A stretch of DNA of 29,103 bases, taken from contig JAEEXJ010000033.1 in NCBI GenBank assembly GCA_016291475.1, positions 1 through 29,103 on the forward strand, read 5' to 3'. Within the stretch, counting starts at the first letter, position 1, and each line of letters starts with the position of its first letter. Positions 1 to 8,573 of this stretch are shown here, piece after piece. The notes beneath the pieces were generated by a model. It was not told the DNA's origin, made no database searches, and saw only the letters and a list, made by a program, of their open reading frames with translations. Made by a program: the position numbers and the translations under genes. The DNA is from Lachnospiraceae bacterium (GTDB lineage Bacteria > Bacillota_A > Clostridia > Lachnospirales > Lachnospiraceae).

Positions 1-463
1 TCTTTTCACGGGCATAGATAATGTCATCCACGTTGACGTAGACGGTTTCCATGACCTTTCTGAGCTCTATCTGATCCGGCATCTCGTTTTTGACAACTTT
101 GGCCTTTTCGATCATGTCGTGAAGCTCCGCAACCTTGATTGGCTTATCGAGGAAGAGGGTATTCTCGGGAAGACCTTCGCTTTGTCTGTAGTCGATGGAG
201 GATACGCACATGACGATGGGAGCATGTACTCCTTTTTCAAGAAGTTCGTTTGCTACCTTTACCGCATCCATACCTTCGGTGTTGCATATGTCTATGAACA
301 CGAGGTCGTATGCCTTGGGGTGGGCCAGCATTTTCTCGGGATTTCCGAATGAGTCCACAACGAGCAATTCGGAAGTATCTTTCTGTTTGTCGGATTCCCT
401 TCCAAGGAGTCTTTCCATCTGGTGTCTGTCGGCTAAATTGTCGTCACATACGGCTATATGCAT
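1..463 (-). CDS. Response regulator of LytTR type, 3' end cut off by the window edge
   Basis: Reading the minus strand from the ATG at 463-461 gives an open frame of 154 codons running off the left edge. It begins MHIAVCDDN, a CheY-like receiver: acidic pair at residues 7-8, phospho-acceptor Asp in VFIDIC, and the conserved Lys in LDKPI. The residues VYVNVDDIIYA near the edge look like the start of a LytTR DNA-binding domain, as in AgrA/LytR regulators that control peptide-signalling, envelope or bacteriocin genes. The usual Thr/Ser switch position reads MCVSS. A GAGGG lies about 10 nt before the start. The partner kinase is not in the window. The receiver call is firm; the LytTR call rests on about a dozen residues and is an inference. 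Confidence 0.8.
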   Translation of the reverse strand, partial: MHIAVCDDNLADRHQMERLLGRESDKQKDTSELLVVDSFGNPEKMLAHPKAYDLVFIDICNTEGMDAVKVANELLEKGVHAPIVMCVSSIDYRQSEGLPENTLFLDKPIKVAELHDMIEKAKVVKNEMPDQIELRKVMETVYVNVDDIIYAREK

Positions 464-491
464 GTTTTCTTTTCCCTCATCATGGAACGGG

Positions 492-631
492 GGGACGGTT
501 CTTTCGTTCCGCTCCCTGATCCAAAACAAAATTTACGGACGGATGTTGCAGTTAACTCGATACTACTTTACACCCGTCCGCGATTTTTATGAATTACTTT
601 TTTTCAGGCTGTGGAACGAAAGAACCGTCCC
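492..631. repeat. Short element with perfect 19-bp terminal inverted repeats
   Basis: The arms at 492-510 (GGGACGGTTCTTTCGTTCC) and 613-631 are exact reverse complements. Inside lies a second nested pair, 536-546 and 570-580, matching at 10 of 11 positions around CGGACGG/CCGTCCG. The element fills the gap between argG and the response-regulator gene, both on the minus strand. It encodes nothing convincing. It looks like a REP/REPIN or small MITE; similar GGGACGGTTCTTT repeats are common in clostridial genomes, as far as I recall. It may also fold in the argG transcript and attenuate read-through, but no clean U-tract follows either stem. Confidence 0.75.
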
Positions 632-647
632 TGCGTTTCAGCATAGC

Positions 648-1883
648 TTATTTATTTGCCTCAAGGGGATCGATGCCTGCTTCCTGCTGCTTCATTGCAC
701 GAACCTTGGTTGAAAGTCCGAAGAGGTTGATGAAGCCCTCTGCATCGTGGTGATCATAGAGATCTCCGGTGGTGAAGGAAGCGATGGACTCATTGTAGAG
801 AGAGTAAGGAGAGGTCTCGCCTGCCTTGATGATGTTGCCCTTGTAGAGTTTGAACTTAACTTCACCGGTAACATACTTCTGGGTTGACTCGATGAATGCC
901 TGCTCAGCCTCACGAAGAGGAGTGAACCACTTTCCTTCGTAAACAAGGCTTGCGAACTTGCCGCCCATTTCCTTCTTGAATGCATAGGTGTCGCGGTCAA
1001 GGATGAGCTCCTCAAGCTGGTTGTGTGCCTCCATAAGGATGGTTCCTCCGGGAGTCTCGTAAACACCGCGGCTCTTCATGCCTACAACACGGTTCTCTAC
1101 GATATCGATGATACCGATTCCGTGCTTTCCGCCAAGCTCGTTGAGGGTGCGGATGATATCGGAAACCTTCATTTCTTTGCCGTTTACGGACTTGGGTACG
1201 CCGGCTTCGAAGGTCATGGTTACATATTCGGGCTGATCGGGAGCCTTCTCGGGAGTTACGCCGAGTACAAGGAGATGATCGTAGTTGGGCTCGTTAGCGG
1301 GATCCTCGAGCTCAAGTCCTTCGTGGCTGATGTGCCAGATGTTACGGTCACGGCTGTAAGAAGAATCTGCCTTGAAAGGAAGGTGGATGCCGTGCTCTTC
1401 GCAGTACTTGATCTCGCTCTCACGGGAATCCATGGTCCACTTTTCGTTTCTCCATGCTGCAATGATCTTAAGATCGGGAGCAAGTGCCTTGATTCCGAGT
1501 TCGAAACGGATCTGGTCATTTCCCTTACCGGTAGCGCCGTGGCAGATGGCTGAAGCACCTTCTTTACGTGCGATCTCTACGAGTCTCTTTGCGATGAGGG
1601 GACGAGCCATTGAAGTTCCGAGTAGGTACTTGTTCTCATAAACCGCACCTGCCTGAACACAGGGAACGATATATTTATCGCAGAATTCGTCGGTGACATC
1701 TTCGATATAAAGCTTGGAAGCTCCGCAGCTGATAGCTCTTTCCTCAAGTCCGTCGAGCTCCTCATCCTGTCCGCAGTCTACGCAAACGCAGATTACTTCG
1801 TAATCGAAATTCTCTTTGAGCCAGGGAATGATCGCTGTGGTGTCAAGTCCGCCTGAATAAGCGAGTATAACTTTTTCTTTCAT
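648..1883 (-). CDS. argG: Argininosuccinate synthase
   Basis: Condenses citrulline and aspartate, using ATP, to argininosuccinate, the penultimate step of arginine synthesis in the cytoplasm. The protein is 411 residues, normal for the family. It starts [16 protein letters not shown], which contains the PP-loop SGGLDT that binds [12 protein letters not shown] and [13 protein letters not shown] are further family signatures. I chose the ATG at 1883 because GGAG stands just upstream and the PP-loop is in its usual N-terminal place; an in-frame extension upstream adds 16 unlikely residues. It is transcribed away from the argJCBD operon. A sigma-A-like promoter and ARG-box-like sites lie in the shared gap. 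argH does not follow; the next gene downstream is an unrelated regulator. Confidence 0.97.
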   Translation of the reverse strand: MKEKVILAYSGGLDTTAIIPWLKENFDYEVICVCVDCGQDEELDGLEERAISCGASKLYIEDVTDEFCDKYIVPCVQAGAVYENKYLLGTSMARPLIAKRLVEIARKEGASAICHGATGKGNDQIRFELGIKALAPDLKIIAAWRNEKWTMDSRESEIKYCEEHGIHLPFKADSSYSRDRNIWHISHEGLELEDPANEPNYDHLLVLGVTPEKAPDQPEYVTMTFEAGVPKSVNGKEMKVSDIIRTLNELGGKHGIGIIDIVENRVVGMKSRGVYETPGGTILMEAHNQLEELILDRDTYAFKKEMGGKFASLVYEGKWFTPLREAEQAFIESTQKYVTGEVKFKLYKGNIIKAGETSPYSLYNESIASFTTGDLYDHHDAEGFINLFGLSTKVRAMKQQEAGIDPLEANK

Positions 1884-1943
1884 AATCACATTTCTCCTTT
1901 TATATCGGGATGTGTTCCCGCACTTTTTCAAAACTCTTTAGCG

Positions 1944-1972
1944 AATATACAACGGCTTTTTTCATAAATCAA
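1944..1972 (-). promoter_or_regulatory. Candidate sigma-A promoter of argG
   Basis: On the minus strand there is TTGATT (plus 1967-1972), a 17-nt spacer, and TATATT (plus 1944-1949). This predicts a start near 1937 and a leader of about 54 nt before argG. Spacing is ideal, and each hexamer has four or five consensus bases. Confidence 0.6.
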
Positions 1973-2011
1973 TACTTTTAACAAAAAAATTTATAAATAT
2001 GTGTGATTGAA

Positions 2012-2077
2012 GTTGAATATTCATTTATAAATGCATAAAAATACATACAAATTGCAGAAAATTGCATAAAAATAAAT
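2012..2077. promoter_or_regulatory. Cluster of ARG-box-like operators between argG and the argJ operon
   Basis: Three sites resemble the ArgR/AhrC box, TGAAT-N4-ATTCA. They are TTGAATATTCAT at 2012-2023 (palindrome with a shortened centre), AATGCATAAAAATACATA at 2030-2047 (correct 18-bp layout, one change per half), and ATTGCATAAAAATAAAT at 2061-2077 (weaker). Paired boxes between divergent arg transcripts are how the hexameric repressor usually works. The region is AT-rich, so chance matches are possible. The boxes lie upstream of both predicted -35 elements rather than over them. No argR gene is in the window. Confidence 0.5.
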
Positions 2078-2170
2078 TTTTTGTGGACAAATCCCGATTA
2101 AGTTATTAGAATACAAAAATATATTAAGCGGGGTACCGAATCAATGCCCAAACAGATATGTCCCCGCCGG

Positions 2171-2222
2171 ACCAATATTTGGTACTTTTGTTAGTGCTTA
2201 ATTAGGGAAAGTACGCTATAAT
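2171..2222 (+). promoter_or_regulatory. Promoter region of the GNAT-argJCBD operon
   Basis: A consensus -10 TATAAT lies at 2217-2222, about 29 nt before the first start codon. No good -35 is found at 16-18 nt spacing, which suggests dependence on an activator or an upstream element. A 13-bp palindrome, ACCAATATTTGGT, at 2171-2183 sits just upstream of where the -35 should be and could be an operator. A further imperfect inverted pair, 2133-2141 with 2177-2185 (8 of 9), overlaps it. Confidence 0.45.
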
Positions 2223-2250
2223 CTATAAGGTTATGCATTGAAGGTGATTT

Positions 2251-2724
2251 ATGTCAGATATGGAAAAGAAAAACTTCACGGTCCGTCCAATGGAAGAGAG
2301 TGATTATAAAGGACTCAAAGCTCTGTGGATGACCATTCACGGTTTCGGAATAAGAAGCATCGACGATTCGGAGGAAGGTGTTGTCAGATTCCTCAGGAGA
2401 AACCCCGGGCTCAGCGTCGTGGCGGTAAACGATGACGGCGAGATCATAGGCGGAATCCTCTGCGGACATGACGGAAGAAGAGGATGCCTCTATCATGTAT
2501 GCGTAAGAGAAGATTATAGAAGACACGGCATCGGAAAAAGCATGGTCGTTCACTGTATGAACGCCCTGAAGGCAGAGAAGATCAACAAGGTAAGCCTCAT
2601 TGCCTTTTCCGTTAATGATATAGGCAACGCATTCTGGAACAACATGCTCTGGACAAGGCGTGAGGACCTCAATTACTACGATTTTGTGTTGAATGACGAG
2701 AACATCACCACATTCAACAAATAA
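2251..2724 (+). CDS. GNAT-family N-acetyltransferase heading the arginine operon
   Basis: A 157-residue GNAT-fold protein. Acetyl-CoA site motif A is visible as VREDYRRHGIGKSMV (around residues 85-100), matching the family pattern R/Q-x-x-G-x-G/A, after the strand GGILCGHDGRRGCLYHV. It is the first gene of the arg operon, 15 nt before argJ, with AAGGTG as ribosome site. Its acceptor is not evident from sequence. Its position suggests a part in arginine metabolism, for example as an N-acetylglutamate synthase that primes the ArgJ acetyl cycle. However, it lacks the amino-acid-kinase domain of classical ArgA and could equally modify another amine. GNAT fold is firm; substrate is unknown. Confidence 0.85.
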   Translation: MSDMEKKNFTVRPMEESDYKGLKALWMTIHGFGIRSIDDSEEGVVRFLRRNPGLSVVAVNDDGEIIGGILCGHDGRRGCLYHVCVREDYRRHGIGKSMVVHCMNALKAEKINKVSLIAFSVNDIGNAFWNNMLWTRREDLNYYDFVLNDENITTFNK

Positions 2725-2739
2725 GATAGGAGATATATT

Positions 2740-3963
2740 ATGCAGATCATCGAAGGCGGAGTAACATCACCCGCAGGCTTCAAAGCAACATCTACCGCAG
2801 CGGGTATCAAATATCAGGGCAGAACCGATATGGCTATGGTCTATTCCGAGGTTCCCTGCGAGTGTGCGGGAACTTTCACCAGCAATATCGTAAAGGCAGC
2901 CTGCGTCATGTGGGACAAAGAGATCGTTGAGTCCGGACGTAAGATGCAGGCGGTTGTAGTTAATTCGGGAATCGCAAATGCATGTACCGGTCAGGAAGGA
3001 TACGATGCATGCCGCAAGACCGCAGAGGCAGTTAACGAAGCACTCGGCGTTGAAGCTGATACCGTAGCGGTTGCATCCACCGGCGTTATCGGAATGCAGC
3101 TTCCCGTTGAAAAGCTTGCAGCAGGCGTCAAGGCCATGGTTCCGGAGCTCGCTGATTCCAAGGAAGCAGGAACTGCAGCTTCCAAGGCCATCATGACCAC
3201 AGATACCATCAACAAGGAAATTGCCGTAACCTTCGAAGCGGGCGGCAAGACCGTAACCCTGGGCGGAATGAGCAAGGGTTCCGGAATGATCCACCCCAAT
3301 ATGTGCACCATGCTGGGCTTTCTTACCACCGACCTTTCCATCGATAAGAAGCTCATGCAGGAAGCGCTGAGCGCAGTAATTACCGATACTTTCAATATGA
3401 TCACCGTTGACGGAGATACCTCCACCAACGACACACTTCTCCTCATGGCAAACGGCCTTGCGGAAAATAAAACCATCACCGAGAAGGACGCAGATTATGA
3501 CGCTTTCTACGAAGCACTTAACTACGTATGCGAATATCTCGCAAAGCGCATGGCAGGAGACGGCGAAGGCGCAACCAAGCTCTTCGAGTGTAAGGTAGTA
3601 AATGCCAAGACCAAGGAAGATGCAAGGATCCTTTCCAAGGCAGTCGTAGGATCCAACCTTTCCAAGGCGGCGATCTTCGGATGCGACGCAAACTTCGGAA
3701 GATTCCTCTGTGCAATGGGATATTCCGGTTCCAAGTTCGACCAGAACGACGTAGAGCTTTTCTTTGTAAGTAAGGCAGGAAAGCTTCAGGTATTCGACAA
3801 GGGCGTACCTCTTTCTTTTGACGAGGATCTGGCTAAGAAGATCATGGAAGAGAAGGAAGTCACCGTTTACGTAGACATGCACGAGGGAGATGCTCAGGCA
3901 ACCGCTTGGGGATGCGACCTCACCTACGATTACGTTAAGATCAATGCGGATTACAGAAGCTGA
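2740..3963 (+). CDS. argJ: Glutamate N-acetyltransferase / amino-acid N-acetyltransferase (ornithine acetyltransferase)
   Basis: Transfers the acetyl group of N-acetylornithine to glutamate, recycling it to the first step of the pathway; bifunctional members also acetylate glutamate from acetyl-CoA. The protein is 407 residues, typical. ArgJ is an Ntn-type enzyme that cuts itself before a Thr in a KGSGM...TML motif. Here the motif reads KGSGMIHPNMCTMLGF, so the nucleophile is Thr190 and the residue before the cut is Cys instead of the usual Ala. VNSGIANACTG is the other recognisable motif. AGGAG precedes the start. Whether it is mono- or bifunctional cannot be told here; the neighbouring GNAT keeps both options open. 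Confidence 0.96.
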   Translation: MQIIEGGVTSPAGFKATSTAAGIKYQGRTDMAMVYSEVPCECAGTFTSNIVKAACVMWDKEIVESGRKMQAVVVNSGIANACTGQEGYDACRKTAEAVNEALGVEADTVAVASTGVIGMQLPVEKLAAGVKAMVPELADSKEAGTAASKAIMTTDTINKEIAVTFEAGGKTVTLGGMSKGSGMIHPNMCTMLGFLTTDLSIDKKLMQEALSAVITDTFNMITVDGDTSTNDTLLLMANGLAENKTITEKDADYDAFYEALNYVCEYLAKRMAGDGEGATKLFECKVVNAKTKEDARILSKAVVGSNLSKAAIFGCDANFGRFLCAMGYSGSKFDQNDVELFFVSKAGKLQVFDKGVPLSFDEDLAKKIMEEKEVTVYVDMHEGDAQATAWGCDLTYDYVKINADYRS

Positions 3964-3998
3964 TCGCTTTCGCATAAAATGACCGGCAGGAGTAAGTT

Positions 3999-4934
3999 AT
4001 GAAAACCAAGGTATATATAGACGGACAGAGCGGCACCACGGGACTTCAGATCTACGACCGCATCGGAGCCAGAGAAGATCTGGAACTTATGAAGATTGCA
4101 GAGGACAAGCGCCACGACCTCGATGAGAGGAAGAAATTCCTGAACGAGGCAGACATTGTTTTCCTGTGCCTTCCCGATGCAGCTGCCAAAGAGTCCGTAT
4201 CACTTATCGAAAATGAGAACGTCAAGGTAATCGATGCCTCAACAGCGCACAGAACAAACGACGACTGGACATACGGATTCCCCGAGCTTTCAAAAGAGCA
4301 GCGCGAGAAAATAGCCGTATCCAAGAGAGTAGCAAATCCCGGATGTCACGCAACAGGCTCCATCGCCTGCATCGCGCCTCTGGTAAACATGGGAATCCTC
4401 CCCAAGGACTACCCCGTAAGCATCTACTCATTAACCGGTTATTCGGGCGGCGGCAAGAACATGATCGCAGATTATGAGGCAGAGGGCCGTGACATAAGCC
4501 TTTCCGCTCCATGCATCTACGGAAGAACCCTTAAGCACAAGCACGTTCCGGAGATCACCAAGGTTACGGGACTTACAAATGCCCCCGCATTCCTTCCCGT
4601 AGTCGATGATTACTACAAGGGAATGGCCACCACCATTATGCTCCAGTCAAGACTTTTAAACGGAGCACCTTCTGCAAAAGAGATCCATGAGCGTCTTAAA
4701 GCGTATTACGAGGGTCAGTACTTCGTTAAGGTCAGGGATTTTGAAGATGAACCCGGCAAGATTTATGCGAATTCTTTTGCCGGAAGGAATGACCTTGAGA
4801 TATCCGTTTACGGTTATGAAGACCTGATCGGAATCACCGCACTTTTCGACAACCTCGGAAAAGGTGCATCGGGAGCGGCGGTTCAGAATATGAACATCAT
4901 GCTCGGAATCGATGAAAAAACAGGACTTTGCTAA
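3999..4934 (+). CDS. argC: N-acetyl-gamma-glutamyl-phosphate reductase, short type 2
   Basis: Reduces N-acetylglutamyl phosphate to the semialdehyde with NADPH. It has 311 residues and begins with the dinucleotide-fold start [12 protein letters not shown]. The catalytic Cys116 is in [10 protein letters not shown]. The length and the GQSGTTG start mark the shorter type-2 ArgC, distinct from the roughly 345-residue type-1 form. It lies 35 nt after argJ, with CAGGAG as ribosome site, and ends 17 nt before argB. Nothing is missing. Confidence 0.95.
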   Translation: MKTKVYIDGQSGTTGLQIYDRIGAREDLELMKIAEDKRHDLDERKKFLNEADIVFLCLPDAAAKESVSLIENENVKVIDASTAHRTNDDWTYGFPELSKEQREKIAVSKRVANPGCHATGSIACIAPLVNMGILPKDYPVSIYSLTGYSGGGKNMIADYEAEGRDISLSAPCIYGRTLKHKHVPEITKVTGLTNAPAFLPVVDDYYKGMATTIMLQSRLLNGAPSAKEIHERLKAYYEGQYFVKVRDFEDEPGKIYANSFAGRNDLEISVYGYEDLIGITALFDNLGKGASGAAVQNMNIMLGIDEKTGLC

Positions 4935-4951
4935 AAAAGGAGACCGAAAAA

Positions 4952-5863
4952 ATGTCCGAAAATAAAGATATGGATCTTGCAATGAAAAAAGCCGAGACTC
5001 TCGTAGAGGCTCTCGCATATATCCAGAAGTTTAACCGCAAGATCATTGTCGTAAAATACGGCGGAAGCGCAATGGCATCACCCGAACTTCAGAGAAATGT
5101 CATCAAAGACGTTACGCTTCTCAAGCTTGTAGGCTTCAAGCCCATTGTCGTCCATGGCGGCGGCAAGGACATCAGCAAGTGGGTTGCCAAGGTAGGCAAA
5201 GAGCCTCAGTTTGTAAACGGACTCAGAGTAACCGACGACGAGACCATGGAGATCGCGGAAATGGTTCTCGGAAGAGTTAATAAAAAGCTTGTCACCATGG
5301 TTCAGGAGCTGGGCGTATCCGCTGCCGGAATCAGCGGAAAAGACGGCGGACTCCTCAGAGTTAAGAAAAAGCTCTCAGGCGGTCAGGATATCGGATTTGT
5401 AGGCGATGTTAAGCAGGTTAATCCCAAGATCCTTTACGATCTTCTCGATGATGATTTCCTGCCCATAGTATCCCCCATCGGTGTTGATGACGAGTTCAAT
5501 ACTTATAACATCAACGCTGACGATGCAGCCTGTGCCATTGCATCAGCACTTGGTGCCGATAAGCTCGTATTCTTAACAGACGTGGAAGGCCTTTACAGAG
5601 ATTTCAACGACAAGAGCTCATTCATCGGAAGACTTTCCGTATCCGAGGCAGACAGCCTTATCGATTCCGGTGTCATCGGCGGAGGAATGCTTCCCAAGCT
5701 CACAAACTGCACCAATGCGATCAAGAGCGGCGTTAACAGAGTACATATCCTCGACGGAAGAGTACCTCACTCAATGCTTCTCGAGATCTTTACCAAGAAC
5801 GGTTTCGGAACCGCAATCGTAGCAGACGACGACATTATTGCAAAAGAAGGATCGGATGACTGA
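4952..5863 (+). CDS. argB: Acetylglutamate kinase
   Basis: Phosphorylates N-acetylglutamate with ATP. The protein is 303 residues from the ATG at 4952, chosen because AAAGGAG stands at the right distance; an upstream TTG overlapping the argC end has none. Motifs: KYGGSAM (phosphate-binding Lys and glycines), [20 protein letters not shown], and FLTDVEGLY. About 30 residues precede KYGGSAM, including an amphipathic stretch ([15 protein letters not shown]). This resembles the N-terminal helix that makes arginine-sensitive kinases hexameric, so feedback inhibition by arginine is likely (inference from family knowledge). It overlaps argD by 8 nt, so translation is probably coupled. Confidence 0.96.
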   Translation: MSENKDMDLAMKKAETLVEALAYIQKFNRKIIVVKYGGSAMASPELQRNVIKDVTLLKLVGFKPIVVHGGGKDISKWVAKVGKEPQFVNGLRVTDDETMEIAEMVLGRVNKKLVTMVQELGVSAAGISGKDGGLLRVKKKLSGGQDIGFVGDVKQVNPKILYDLLDDDFLPIVSPIGVDDEFNTYNINADDAACAIASALGADKLVFLTDVEGLYRDFNDKSSFIGRLSVSEADSLIDSGVIGGGMLPKLTNCTNAIKSGVNRVHILDGRVPHSMLLEIFTKNGFGTAIVADDDIIAKEGSDD

Positions 5864-7058
5864 TATGAACATGCAGGAATACATCGAACAGGCCGAGAAA
5901 GACCTGCTCCACACATATAACCGTTATCAGATAGTGCTTGACCGTGGAGAGGGCGTTCATCTCTACGATATGAACGGAAAAGAGTACCTGGACTTCGTTG
6001 CAGGTATCTCCGTATTTGCCCTGGGCTACGGCAACAAAGAGTATAACGATACCCTTAAAGCACAGATCGACAAGGTGATCCACACCTCCAACTATTACTA
6101 CAACGTGCCCGCAATCGAGGCTGCACGTGCTCTCAAGAAATATTCGGGTATGGACAGAGTCTTCTTCACCAACTCAGGTGCTGAGGCTATTGAAGGTGCC
6201 ATCAAGACAGCAAGAAAGTACGGTTTCTTACGCGACGGCAAAACAGATCACCAGATAATTGCCATGAATCATTCTTTTCACGGACGTACAATGGGTGCTC
6301 TTTCCGTGACCGGAAATCCCCACTACCGTGATGCATTCGAGCCCGGCATCGGAAATATCCGCTTTGCCGATTACAACGACCTGGAAAGCGTTAGGAAGCA
6401 GGTTAACGACAAGACCATCGCTATCCTCCTTGAAACCGTTCAGGGCGAGGGCGGACTTACACCCGCAAGCGAAGAGTTCCTTAAGGGCATCCGTCAGATC
6501 TGCGATGAAAAAGACATCCTTATGATCTGCGACGAGATCCAGTGCGGAATGGGAAGGACCGGATATCCTTTCGCATACATGAAGTACGGCGTAAAGCCCG
6601 ATGTAATGACCTGTGCAAAGGCTCTCGGATGCGGCGTACCCATCGGGGCTTTCTGTATGACAGAAAAAGTAGGACAGGCATCACTGGTTGCCGGCGATCA
6701 CGGAACCACCTACGGCGGAAATCCGCTTTGCTGTGCAGCGGCTGCCAAGGTTCTCGAGATCATGGAAAGGGAGAATATTCCCGCCAAGGCCAAAGAAGCC
6801 GGAGACTATCTCTGGGAGAAGCTTGATGAAGTCATGGCTCAGTATGACTGCATCACCGAGCACAGAGGAAGAGGACTTCTTCAGGGACTTGTTTTTGATA
6901 AGCCCGTTGGAGATACCATTAACAAAGCGCTTGAGAAGGGACTTATCCTGATCAATGCAGGAACAAACATCATCAGATTCGTTCCCGCCCTTATCATCAC
7001 AAAGAGCGATATCGATGAGATGATAGTAATCTTAAAACAGGCTATAGAAGAAGCTTGA
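5856..7058 (+). CDS. argD: Acetylornithine aminotransferase
   Basis: A class-III PLP aminotransferase converting N-acetylglutamate semialdehyde to N-acetylornithine with glutamate as amino donor. It has 400 residues. Visible motifs are [41 protein letters not shown] (the Asp contacts the PLP ring nitrogen), and the PLP Lys255 in [15 protein letters not shown]. The start at 5856 overlaps the argB stop and has GAAGGA 5 nt upstream; an ATG at 5865 is possible. As in other ArgD enzymes it might also serve lysine synthesis as a succinyldiaminopimelate aminotransferase. Confidence 0.96.
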   Translation: MTDMNMQEYIEQAEKDLLHTYNRYQIVLDRGEGVHLYDMNGKEYLDFVAGISVFALGYGNKEYNDTLKAQIDKVIHTSNYYYNVPAIEAARALKKYSGMDRVFFTNSGAEAIEGAIKTARKYGFLRDGKTDHQIIAMNHSFHGRTMGALSVTGNPHYRDAFEPGIGNIRFADYNDLESVRKQVNDKTIAILLETVQGEGGLTPASEEFLKGIRQICDEKDILMICDEIQCGMGRTGYPFAYMKYGVKPDVMTCAKALGCGVPIGAFCMTEKVGQASLVAGDHGTTYGGNPLCCAAAAKVLEIMERENIPAKAKEAGDYLWEKLDEVMAQYDCITEHRGRGLLQGLVFDKPVGDTINKALEKGLILINAGTNIIRFVPALIITKSDIDEMIVILKQAIEEA

Positions 7059-7073
7059 AAGGCATTTTTTTAA

Positions 7074-8504
7074 ATGAATAAGACGTTAAGATGGATCGGG
7101 GCTCTTGCCGCCGTAGCGGTCTTAGGCTTTGCGGTATACGGCTCCACCCGTGATTTCAGAAAACCGTCCGAGGATACTCAGACTCCCTCCTGGCTAAACA
7201 GAAGCGGCAGTCTGAGCGTTTGGTATACGGACGAAAGATTAACTCCGTATATTACAAAAGCGGCAGTAGAGTTCGGCGAGCAGGAAAACATAACCGTTAT
7301 CCCTGTTTTAAAACCCGATGAAAATTTCCTTGACGAGTGTTACAGCGCATCCGTAGCAAATGAGAACTACCCCGATGTAGTCATCTACGGAAGCGAGAAT
7401 CTGGAAAAAGCGTATCTTTCCGGCGTTGCCTGCGAGATACAGGACCCCGAGATGCAGATCGGACCTCTGAATTTCTCCGAAGCTGCGGTAAATGCGGTAA
7501 CTTATGACGGAAAGAAGCTTGGATATCCCTTAAGCTTTGATACCTGCGTAATAGCATATAACAGGACTTACCTTGAGCAGTGGGCCAAGCAGATGGCTTT
7601 GGCGGAACTGACCGGCCACCCTATCGACATGGAAGGCGGAGATGCCGAGGATGAAGAGTCCGCGGCAGAGACCGAAGAGGTTTCATCCGAGGAAGTGGAT
7701 CAGGCTCAGCTTGAGGAACTCACCAAGTTTTACATCACCAGAATGGTTCCCTACACTCTTGAAGACCTGATGACCATATCCAACTCCTACAGCGTTCCCG
7801 ACGGAGTCGAGGGTATTATGAGCTGGGATGTATCATCCATTATGTATAACTACTGGATCGTAGGAAGTGCCATGAATGTCGGCGGACCGCTCGGTGACGA
7901 CCAGGCTCAGATTTCCGTCAATAATGAAGAGGCCGTAACATGTCTTACCAAGTATCAGGCGCTTCATGACTATTTCTCCATCGAAAGCTCCGAGATCACC
8001 TATGACAGTGTGATCAAAAGCTTTATTGACGGAAAGACCGTATTTACCATAGGCGGATACGATCTGGTACAGACCCTTGCAGATGCGACCGCGGACGGAA
8101 GTTTCGAATATGAATACGGATTTTCGGAGATGCCCAATATCACTTCCGAGATCCCCAGTGCATCTCTTTCAATAACAACTCTTGCTTCGGTTAACGGATT
8201 TTCCGATCAGAAGGATCTGGCGCAGAAGTTCGCACTTTACCTTACAAGGGATGAGGCAGGTGTTTTCACAGATCTTACCGGTCTTGCAAGCTGCTCGAGA
8301 CAGTTCGGAATGAACGGAGGTGCAGACCAGATCTACGCTCTTGAATATAACGGCAGCGTATCCCTTCCCAAGATGATGGAAACGGAGAATTTCTGGATGC
8401 AGCTTGAGACCATGTTTGCGCGTATCTGGGAAGGTGCGGATGTCACCGAAGAGCTGACGAGTCTCGAAGAAGATATGAAATACGTTTTGAATCAGTCTCT
8501 GTAA
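7074..8504 (+). CDS. Membrane-anchored extracellular solute-binding-like protein (family 1), orphan
   Basis: A 476-residue secreted protein. The N-terminus (basic, then residues 8-24, IGALAAVAVLGFAVYG) is a signal or anchor segment without a lipobox Cys, unlike most Gram-positive binding proteins. The rest resembles family-1 ABC solute-binding proteins: SLSVWYTDERLTPYITKAAVEFG at the N-lobe start, NYPDVVIYGSENL, KLGYPLSFDTCVIAYNR, and a C-lobe with FIDGKTVFTIGGYDL. A strongly acidic insert (about residues 183-211) interrupts the middle. No permease or ATPase gene is near. It follows argD by only 15 nt with a weak GAAAGG site, so it is probably co-transcribed. Ligand unknown; it may be a sensor or scaffold rather than a transport component. 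Confidence 0.75.
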   Translation: MNKTLRWIGALAAVAVLGFAVYGSTRDFRKPSEDTQTPSWLNRSGSLSVWYTDERLTPYITKAAVEFGEQENITVIPVLKPDENFLDECYSASVANENYPDVVIYGSENLEKAYLSGVACEIQDPEMQIGPLNFSEAAVNAVTYDGKKLGYPLSFDTCVIAYNRTYLEQWAKQMALAELTGHPIDMEGGDAEDEESAAETEEVSSEEVDQAQLEELTKFYITRMVPYTLEDLMTISNSYSVPDGVEGIMSWDVSSIMYNYWIVGSAMNVGGPLGDDQAQISVNNEEAVTCLTKYQALHDYFSIESSEITYDSVIKSFIDGKTVFTIGGYDLVQTLADATADGSFEYEYGFSEMPNITSEIPSASLSITTLASVNGFSDQKDLAQKFALYLTRDEAGVFTDLTGLASCSRQFGMNGGADQIYALEYNGSVSLPKMMETENFWMQLETMFARIWEGADVTEELTSLEEDMKYVLNQSL

Positions 8505-8573
8505 AGAGCATGCATATACCGTTTTCCCCTTGGCCGAGGATGCCTTCGGGCATTCGTTCTAAGGAGGAAAACA

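Noticed and set aside
195..713. Plus-strand frame of 172 codons over the regulator start and the palindromic element
   Set aside because: It runs across the opposite-strand response regulator, the repeat arms and the end of argG; the translation is Ser/Cys/Phe-rich and non-native.
1023..1553. Plus-strand frame of 176 codons inside argG
   Set aside because: Lies wholly opposite argG, whose family motifs are intact; no domain and no Shine-Dalgarno.
1884..2250. tRNA, T-box or riboswitch in the divergent arg gap
   Set aside because: No cloverleaf, no T-box TGGN motif with an antiterminator and no terminator pair could be found; AT-rich promoter and operator-like sequence explain the gap better.
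2767..3975. Very long open frame (402 codons) on the minus strand opposite argJ
   Set aside because: ArgJ is certain on the plus strand and full-length. The antisense frame has Cys/His/Gly-rich composition typical of a codon-bias shadow, no ribosome site and no domain.
8530..8560. Small hairpin (GATGCC-TTCG-GGCATT) before comEA as a terminator
   Set aside because: Only six pairs, and no T-run follows; kept out of the feature list.
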